Assembly: GCF_027244095.1 (NCBI RefSeq) | Contig: NC_069658.1 | Coordinates: 267,724,687-267,788,686 of the forward strand | Direction: 5' to 3' | Length of the DNA: 64,000 nt | Origin: Hemicordylus capensis | Lineage: Eukaryota; Chordata; Lepidosauria; Squamata; Cordylidae | Part shown: positions 57,500 through 64,000 of the stretch, piece by piece | Layout: every line of letters begins with the position of its first letter | How positions within the stretch are numbered: position 1 is the stretch's first letter | Translations under genes and position numbers: made by a program | The notes under the pieces: model-generated | Told to the model about the DNA's origin: nothing | Databases searched by the model: none | Seen by the model: only the letters and a program-made list of their open reading frames with translations

Positions 57500-57771
57500 T
57501 CTTCATATATATTTCTCCAAGGCTTACCCGTCACTAATCCCATGTGTGCCAGCTCTTGCGAGAGTTCAGAAACAGCTGCCTGGATAGTGACAGGGACGGG
57601 GAAGTAAAGTGCCGCAGGTGGGGAGGGAAAGTGGACTGGGAAGGGGAGATCGGACTGAATCTGAAGGTGGGAGGAAGAGAACAGATTGGGGCTGAAGGGA
57701 GGGGGAAATGAAGATGGGGAGGAGAGACAGGGAGAACTAGGGGTGCAGGTGCTCTGTGCTGGATCAGGTAG
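57500..57771 (+). mobile_element. Helitron-like element 3 of the cluster
   Basis: Starts A|TCTTCATATATATTTCTC, CAAGGCTTACCCGTCACTAA, CTCTTGCGAGAGTTC, ends with GGTGCAGGTGCTCTGTGCT and GGTAG before T. Only two bases separate it from element 2. Confidence 0.75.
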
Positions 57772-58744
57772 TGTATATATATAATTCTCTAAGGCGTACC
57801 CATGGCTAATCCCGTGTGTGGCAGCTCTCACGAGAGTTCATGAGCAAAAGCACCTGATTGGGCAGTGGGGATTCCATATGCAGATAGGGAGGAGGAGCCT
57901 GTGATGGTTACGGTCAGTTGGAATGCAACTGTTATTGGTTGGAAGATGTTCTTGATGGTAGAGGAGAGGAATCTATCTACCTAGCCAGCGTGGTGTAGTG
58001 GTTAGAGTGCTGGACTAGGACCAGGGAGAACCGAGTTCAAATCCCCATTCAGCCATGATACTTGCTGGGTAACCCTGGGCCAGTCACTTCTCTCTCAGCC
58101 TAACCTACTGTTGTGAGGAGAAACTTATGTATGTAGTACACTGCTCTGGGCTCCTTGGAGGAAGAGCGAGATATAAAAAATAATTTTAAAGAAATCTATC
58201 TATCTAAAATGATAGTGGGCAGGCATATGTGAAGAGGGGATCATGAGGGAGGAAAGAGCCCCTTCAGGAGAAGGAGGCTGTCGCTGTGTGAATTAGATGA
58301 GGAAACAAGATGAACAAGATCTGTTAACTCAGGAAGGGAAAGAGAAAAAGAAAGAAAGAAAAAAGGAGGGAAAGAAAGAAAGAAGCAAGGGCGAGGGAAG
58401 GGCCCCGAGCCTGTCAGCGGCCTGAGGGGAATGAGTAGCTATGGTAGTGTGACAGCAAGGAAAGGCCGGTCAACCTCTGCTGCTCCTGTGGGGAGGAGCA
58501 GGACTTGGTTGAGGGTGGGGAGGTCCCTGGGGATAGGGGGCTGCAGCTTGGCCTATAGGCACCAGCAATGCTGCAGCCACGTCCAGGAGGGGTGAGGGGG
58601 ATGGAAGCAAAGGAATGGAGGAGGAGGAGCAGGAGTGTGGCTCAGGTGAGGGCGGAGAGATCTCTGAGATGAGGGGGGCTGTGGCAGGGGGTGAGGGGAG
58701 CAATCAAGTACTAGCGTGCAGATGCTCTGCGTGGGTTGAGCTAG
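57772..58744 (+). mobile_element. Helitron-like element 4 of the cluster, with SINE inside
   Basis: Head TATATATATAATTCTCTAAG, GCGTACCCATGGCTAATCCC, GCTCTCACGAGAGTTC; interior closely parallels element 1; ends GTGCAGATGCTCTGCGTGGG and CTAG at 58741-58744 followed by T. A tRNA-derived SINE is inserted at 57983-58193. Elements 1 and 4 are long forms of one subfamily, 2 and 3 short forms. Confidence 0.8.
57983..58193 (+). mobile_element. tRNA-derived SINE (squamate type) inside Helitron-like element
   Basis: AGCGTGGTGTAGTGGTTAGA to GAAGAGCGAGATATAAAAAA. Flanked by ATCTATCTACCT (57971-57982) and ATCTATCTATCT (58194-58205), a 12 bp TSD with one mismatch. Confidence 0.85.
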
Positions 58745-60189
58745 TAAATAGTTCTTTGTCTTGAACATTTTTCATGTTGTTACCCGTTCATTCTGTTTGG
58801 AGATTGCCTTTTGGAGCTCTTTACAATTTGTTTTTGATTCTCACTTCTCTGAATAGCTTGGTTTTTTCTGCAAATATGCTGCTTATGCTAACTCCAGATA
58901 ATTTATAATGTTTAAAAAGCACACGTCCCATAATAGATCCTTGGGGAATCCTGCTTCTTTCTTACCTCCGTTGTGAAAACTGACCGTTTTTTTAACCGGT
59001 TCGGTTGCCAGTCTATAAAAGGCCTTATCCCATGGTTACTATGTTTTTTAACTGCATGTTGTGCTGTTGTTATCTGCTAGTGCTGTGAGATGCACAGTGA
59101 GAGCTGCAGTCATGTCTGCTATAGCAGTCACAGACTCACACATATAAGAACATAAGAACAGCCCTGCTGGATCAGGCCCAAGGCCCATCTAGTCCAGCAT
59201 CCTGTTTCGCACAGTGGCCCACCAGATGCCTTAGTTGAATTTTTTTTAAAAGCCCTTGAAATTGACTTAATGGAAACTTGCTGTCCTAGTGAGATTCAGG
59301 GCTAGAGTGATATGGTTGTTCCAGGGCAACTGGAAACTTGACTGGCTGATCCCTTGTGGGTGCCCTCTTTGAGGTTATTAGTGGAAGGAGATTCCATTAA
59401 TGACCTTCTGCCTTTCCTGGATAACTATTCCATTGTCTTCTGCTGCTTTTGTTAAAGAAGGCATTGCCCCTAGGCAGAGATTTTACCTGAATGGAGTGTA
59501 TAGTTAATCAATTAAAGCTAGTAGAGAAAGCATGAAAACTTTTTAGAAACTACAACATAAGCATTTAAAACGTAAATTCATATTTACATTTGGATGTGTC
59601 TGGATTTGTATTGGGTTAGACTCTGATATGAGTCACTTTAGCGGCAGGATGTTAGTTTACAAGAGAATGAATTCAGCAAAGGTTTCTTTAGAAAAACATC
59701 ATTCTGGGTGACGGAAAAGGCTATACTGACAAATGCGGTGAAGCATCCTTCCTGTTTTTCTTGTATGGAGTGATGATCCTTGTATATGGGTTTTTAAAAA
59801 TGTATTTGCTGTTCAGGATGCTTTTCAGGATAATTAAATGATGAAATTATGTGTCCCTATCCCCACCCCCCTGACAAAAAGCCCATTCTTTGTTCCTAAG
59901 CAGATCTTCAACTTCATGCAAACTCTACTAAAGTGTGTTATACAAAAACTGGAATAATCTGCATCACGGATGCATCATCAATGAAGACATGTTTTTAAAA
60001 AGCAACTGAGATACTTCCTCTTCACCATAAACATCAGTACTGACATATCTGCTGGCAATGAAGTTAAACCACTGTTCTGTGGCACTGGAATGGCATAACA
60101 AGTACTCATAGTCCATCCCATTCTAACCACTTCCTGCTGCAGGCTTATGGATCTTTGATTCATGTCCTTCACACTAAAGGGAAAAGGTT
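58745..60189. other. PXK intron 3; two CR1-type fragments
   Basis: 58800-59075 looks like an old antisense CR1/L3-type fragment (GATCCTTGGGGAATCCTGC, TTATCCCATGGTTACTATG). 59145-59232 is the antisense CR1 3' end (CCCTGCTGGATCAGGCCCAA, CCAGCATCCTGTTTCGCACA). The rest is unrecognised. Confidence 0.5.
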
Positions 60190-60675
60190 CAAAGTCAGTT
60201 CGAGTTAGGAAACTGCTGTTTTCACCATAGTGTCAGCCAAAATGTGCAGAATAATGACTTGCACAATTCTTCCTCGTCCCACTTATTTTAAATTTTTTAC
60301 AATGTAAAAACCAATGTAAACATAGATAATACTTCTAAGACAGAAAAAATGTAAGAATCAGTACACATACAAATTAAAGTTGAGACGTTATTTCTTGGAA
60401 AGGAAAGTTGAATATACTATCGCTACTATCCACAACTTGCAACACACATCTTCATATTATTATTTTAAAAGGTTATGTTCTTCTTCATGGCCCCCATGGG
60501 GAAACAAGTTTTTCCCCCAGTGTGCTGCAATAGAAATTTTAGCTGCAATCAACAAATTAGCAATTTCAAGATGTTCTGTATCTTCTTTGAATTTTTTTTT
60601 TAAAAATAAAAGTGACCATGCTCCTTCAGTTTCCACAAAGCTTGTTCTGTTGAGCTTGTTCAGGCATGGCACAAT
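60190..60675 (-). mobile_element. Possible L1-like LINE C-terminal fragment
   Basis: Minus strand reads HLEIANLLIAAKISIAAHWG, similar to the end of L1/Tx1 ORF2, followed by an AT-rich 3' UTR. Weak. Confidence 0.35.
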
Positions 60676-60676
60676 T

Positions 60677-60872
60677 AGGGTTAGAGTGCTGGACTAGGAT
60701 CGGGGAGATCCGAGTTCAAATCCCCATTCAGCCATGAAACTAGCTGGGTGACTCCGGGCCAGTCACTTCTCTCTCAGCCTAACCTACTTCACAGGGTTGT
60801 TGTGAGGAGGAACTTAAGTATGTAGTACACCGCTCTGGGCTCCTTGGAGGAAGAGCGGGATATAAAATGTAA
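60677..60872 (+). mobile_element. tRNA-derived SINE (squamate type)
   Basis: GTTAGAGTGCTGGACTAGGA, B box GAGTTCAAATCC, CTTGGAGGAAGAGCGGGATA; the first bases of the head are missing. The (AAC)n tract follows. Confidence 0.8.
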
Positions 60873-61270
60873 CAACAACAACAACAACAACAACGACATA
60901 GCAATACCAGGGGATAGCAGAATAGAAGAAAAAGAAATAGAAAAAATCACCAAATACAAAGATCTACAATTTGAAATTGAAAGGCTGTGGCAGAAAAAGA
61001 CCAAAATAGTCCCAGTGGTCATTGGCGCCCTGGGTGCAGTTCCAAAAGACCTTGAAGAGCACCTCAACACCATAGGGGTCACAGAAATCACCATCAGCCA
61101 ATTACAAAAAGCAGCTTTACTGGGAACAGCCTATATTCTGCGACGATATCTATAACAATTGACAATAAAATTCAGCCATCCCAGGTCCTTGGGAAGGACT
61201 CGATGTCTGGATAAAACAAACCAGTCAATAATACCCGTCTGACTGTGTAAACAAGAAATAATAATAAATT
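60873..61270 (+). mobile_element. R4/Dong-clade LINE, C-terminus and 3' end
   Basis: After (AAC)n the + strand reads DIAIPGDSRIEEKEIEKITK, YKDLQFEIERLWQKKTK, VVIGALGAVPKDLEEHL and ends ALLGTAYILRRYL, the R4-clade C-terminus known from Anolis. The 3' UTR (GGAAGGACTCGATGTCTGG) ends in TAATAATAA. Confidence 0.8.
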
Positions 61271-61375
61271 TTCTGTTTTTTTTATTATAAACTGCCCTGA
61301 GCCAGCTCGGAAGGGCGTTATAAAAATCAAATCAAATCAAATCAATCAATCAATAGATTGATTACTGGGGAATTA
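61271..61375 (+). repeat. LINE/SINE-type tail with (AAATC)n
   Basis: TTATAAACTGCCCTGAGCCA, GGAAGGGCGTTATAAAAATC then AAATC/AATC repeats. Confidence 0.6.
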
Positions 61376-61499
61376 GTTTTATGTAATAAAGGTTAGAAGT
61401 TATGCTGTCTGTTGACAACAGTACATGAGGGGGATAAAGAGGAGCGTGTGGTGAAGCTTAGGATTGCAGGTCTGGTTGAGACTGGGCCGTAACATGTGG

Positions 61500-61805
61500 C
61501 AGCACAGCATATAGGAAGTTGCCATATACTGAGTCAGACCAGAGGTCCATCTAGCTCAGTATTGTCTACACAGATTGGTAGCGGCTTCTCCAAGGTTGCA
61601 GGCAGCAGTCTCTCTCAGCCCTATCTTGGAGAAGCCAGGGAGGGAACTTGGAACCTTCTGTGCTTCCCAGAGCGGATCCATCCCCTGAGGGGAATATCTT
61701 GCAGTGCTCACACATCAAGTCTCCCATTCATATGCAACCAGGGCAGACTCTGCTTAGCTAAGGGGACAAGTCATGCTTGCTACCACAAGACCAGCTCTCC
61801 TCACC
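61500..61805 (-). mobile_element. Composite SINE with 5S-like head, full length
   Basis: ATAGGAAGTTGCCATATACT to CTACCACAAGACCAGCTCTC, with 5S-like complement GTCTCCCATTCATATGCAAC and CTCTGCTTAGCTAAGGGG. Confidence 0.85.
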
Positions 61806-62120
61806 TCAGTAGGATCTGTGACACATGGTGGCAACTGCAGACAGATCTCCTTAGATAATCTCAGTAGGCAGCAGGGCTCATAATGGAGAAGGTGCTTTCT
61901 TAAATACCCTGGGCCTAAGCTGTTTAGGGCTTTATAGGTTATAATCAACACTTTGTATTTTGCCTGGAAACATATTGGTAGTCAGTGTGATTCTTTTAAC
62001 ATAGGGGTCTCTCTCTAAATAAATAAATAATATGATTTCTTTGAGATGACCTGGAGACTGACCTGGCTGCTGTGGTTTCTGGAGCACATTCAAAGGCAGC
62101 CTCACATGTTTGGCACGGGG
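61806..62120 (-). mobile_element. L2-type LINE fragment (RT C-terminus)
   Basis: Minus strand LIITYKALNSLGPGYLRKHL, LSKEICLQLPP; upstream part degraded, ending near 62110 (AAAGGCAGCCTCACATG). Confidence 0.8.
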
Positions 62121-62609
62121 CAGCATCAAACAAGTACCAAATATGTGGAGGTCCAGGGTATGTGGTCAATGAGGGTATTGGCACGAGGGATGCTTGACTA
62201 GCTGGTGGCTTTCATTTGTCTCCTTCCCATGTTGCCATCCAAGGATGACATAACTTTTGAATATGGCTTTTTCAAAAGCTGTTTTGTGATGGGGTGTTGC
62301 TTTTATCTGCCAAGGAATCTAGGAATGTATCCACTAAGGAACCTAAGGATCTAGTTTTGGGTGCTTCTCCCAGTGTATTACACAGAGTGTTGCATGTATG
62401 ACTATCTGTGGGAGAATGAAGGTCTCAGAGAAGGAAGACGTGTTTGAGGAGGAGGGCAATGCTCCCTTGGAAGGGATCCATTTCTTGGTGATGAGCCCAT
62501 GTCCTCTCACACTGAGGATACTCCTCTCGGGGTTGGGGGCCTCCTAGTAGTGTGTGATTTGATCATTAGGGGCATAGAGAGATGGGTTTGTGACCCATGT
62601 GTAAACTGG
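62121..62609. other. PXK intron 3, unrecognised
   Basis: No supported feature. Confidence 0.3.
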
Positions 62610-64000
62610 AAGGGAGGGATGGATTGTGGGTGGAGTAGAATTGTATATTAAAGAAGGGATAGAATCCAACAATCTAGAAAACCTAGGACCAGAGTCCTCC
62701 ACAGAATCATTATGGGTGACAATACGAGGACTGGAAGGAAATGTGTTACTAGGGACATGCTATAACCCTCCAGATCAAAATGCTGAGAGTGACCTGAAGT
62801 TGGAGAAGCAAATCAGAGAGGTGTCAAAAAGAGTCAGAGCTGTAATAATGGGTGACTTCAATTTCCTTCACATATATTGGGCAAATGCACATTCAGGTAT
62901 CGACAGGCCAAATTTCTAGACATGCTAAATGACTGTGCCTTAGAACGGGTGGTTGCGGAATCAACCAGAGAAAAGGTGACTTGGACTTAATCCTGAGTGG
63001 TGTCCAGGACCTGGTTCGAGATGTCAGAGTTGTAGAACCATTGGGGAACAATGACCATAGCGTGATCCAATTCAGAAGAGGAAGCTTCTTGAAAATGAGA
63101 GGACTGGTAAAAAGGAAGCTGAAAGGGGAGGTCAGGAGGGTCAAATCGCTCTGGAAAGCATGGAACTTACTCAAAGCTACAATAATAGAAGCTCATAGTC
63201 CTGCCCAAATGAAGAGAACAGAAAAGAACAGAAAGAGGTTATTCAGACAATCAAAAACTGTGTTCTATCCCGGTTTGGGAGCTGTTTGTGCTCCCAATTT
63301 TTGGTTGTGTGGAAGCAAGGTAGGAGGAAAACCTGGTAGCTTTCCCCCCTACCTTGCTTCCACACAGTCACTTCTTCCCAGGTTTTCCTCTTCACTTGCT
63401 TATACACAACCCAAAATTGGGAGCACACACAGTTCCCAATCCTGGGTAGAACACAGTTTTTGATTGTGTGAATGACATCATACCCTGGCAAAAGAAATGC
63501 AAGGAGACAATAAGGGATGTGAAATGAGTTTGAGGACCATATAGCTAGAACTGTTAAGGGGATAAACAAAAAACTTCTTTAAATATATCAGAAGCAGAAA
63601 ACCTGCCAGGGAGATGTTTGGACCCTTAGATGATGAGGGTATGAAAGGGATTATTAAGGAGATTTCAGAGAAGCCAAGTTAGGTATTTGCATCTGTCTTT
63701 GCAAAGGAGGATACTGAGCATATACCCACTCCAGAACAGAGGTTCTCAGACCTGGGACTGAAGAACTGGGCCAATTTGAGGTGACAAGGAAAAATGTTCT
63801 TAACTGTATTGAGAAACTAAAAATTAACAAATTGCCAGGGCCAAATGGCATCCACCCAAGAGTTCTGAAGGAACTCAAATGTGAAATTGCTGATTTCCTA
63901 GCAAAAATATGTAACTTGTCCCTATGATCAGGCTCTGTACTAGAGGACTGGAAAGTAGCTAATGTAACTCCCATTTTCAAAAAGCGAGCTGGGAAATTAC
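62610..64000 (+). mobile_element. CR1 LINE, endonuclease and start of RT, runs off window
   Basis: Encodes the apurinic endonuclease (GGVELYIKEGIE, LLGTCYNPPDQN, VIMGDFNFLHIYW, LDLILSGVQDLVRDVRVVEP, GNNDHSVIQF), a linker (IIEAHSPAQMKRTEKNRKRL) and the RT start (INKLPGPNGIHPRVLKELKC, LEDWKVANVTPIFKKRAGK). Several stops and frameshifts. A palindromic element is inserted at 63241-63473. Same family as 24170-25452, which covers the later RT part. Confidence 0.9.
63241..63473. mobile_element. Palindromic foldback/MITE element (233 bp) inside CR1
   Basis: Arms of about 95 bp pair: left ATTCAGACAATCAAAAACTG, GGGAGCTGTTTGTGCTCCCA, GGTTGTGTGGAAGCAAGG; right end is the near complement (CAGTTTTTGATTGTGTGAAT). 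It interrupts the CR1 linker between the KRLFR block and the resumed reading at 63474. TSD not clear. No coding capacity. Confidence 0.8.

Noticed and set aside
60844-61155. Protein with a run of eight Asn
   Set aside because: The Asn run is the (AAC)n tract between a SINE and an R4 LINE fragment; not a gene.

Overview
This is vertebrate nuclear DNA from a squamate reptile, most likely a lizard. The host genes identify a vertebrate. The repeats point to squamates: a Sauria-type SINE, many CR1 and L2 LINE copies, L1 and R4-clade LINE remnants, palindromic hAT MITEs, Helitrons and a Ty1/copia remnant in one 64 kb stretch. Species cannot be resolved by eye.

Three host protein genes are supported, all on the + strand, in the order known from human 3p14.3. 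RPP14 (RNase P/MRP subunit) has five coding exons between 23830 and 28512. Its last exon also carries HTD2 (28546-29070), the mitochondrial 3-hydroxyacyl-thioester dehydratase of type II fatty acid synthesis, 33 nt after the RPP14 stop; this is the bicistronic RPP14-HTD2 arrangement known in vertebrates. PXK (PX-domain pseudokinase) starts at 37769; coding exons 1-3 (37769-37870, 51997-52047, 54229-54276) encode the first 67 residues and the gene leaves the window, with no exon 4 recognised by 64000. Likely promoters are a CpG-rich region with four inverted CCAAT boxes and an NRF1-like site (about 21600-22092) for RPP14/HTD2, and a strong CpG island (about 37430-38100) for PXK.

Layout: 1-21 kb is gene-poor and repeat-dense, with an L2 split by an L1, a nearly full-length L2 at 13-17 kb split by two SINEs, and copia and R4 remnants at 10.9-11.7 kb. 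21.6-29.1 kb is the RPP14/HTD2 transcription unit, with a CR1 in its second coding intron. 29-37 kb is intergenic with MITEs and SINEs. 37.4-64 kb is PXK, whose long introns hold nested SINEs, two GC-rich hAT-like MITE/SINE composites, a solo LTR-like fossil, a head-to-tail cluster of four Helitron-like elements (56.2-58.7 kb), and a CR1 endonuclease/RT copy running off the right end with a 233 bp palindromic element inside it.

The most notable items are the RPP14-HTD2 dicistron, the Helitron cluster, and an abundant SINE body that appears with either a 5S-rRNA-like or a tRNA-like head. All calls are from reading the sequence. Repeat family names are recognition from memory and boundaries are approximate unless target-site duplications (TSDs) are quoted.
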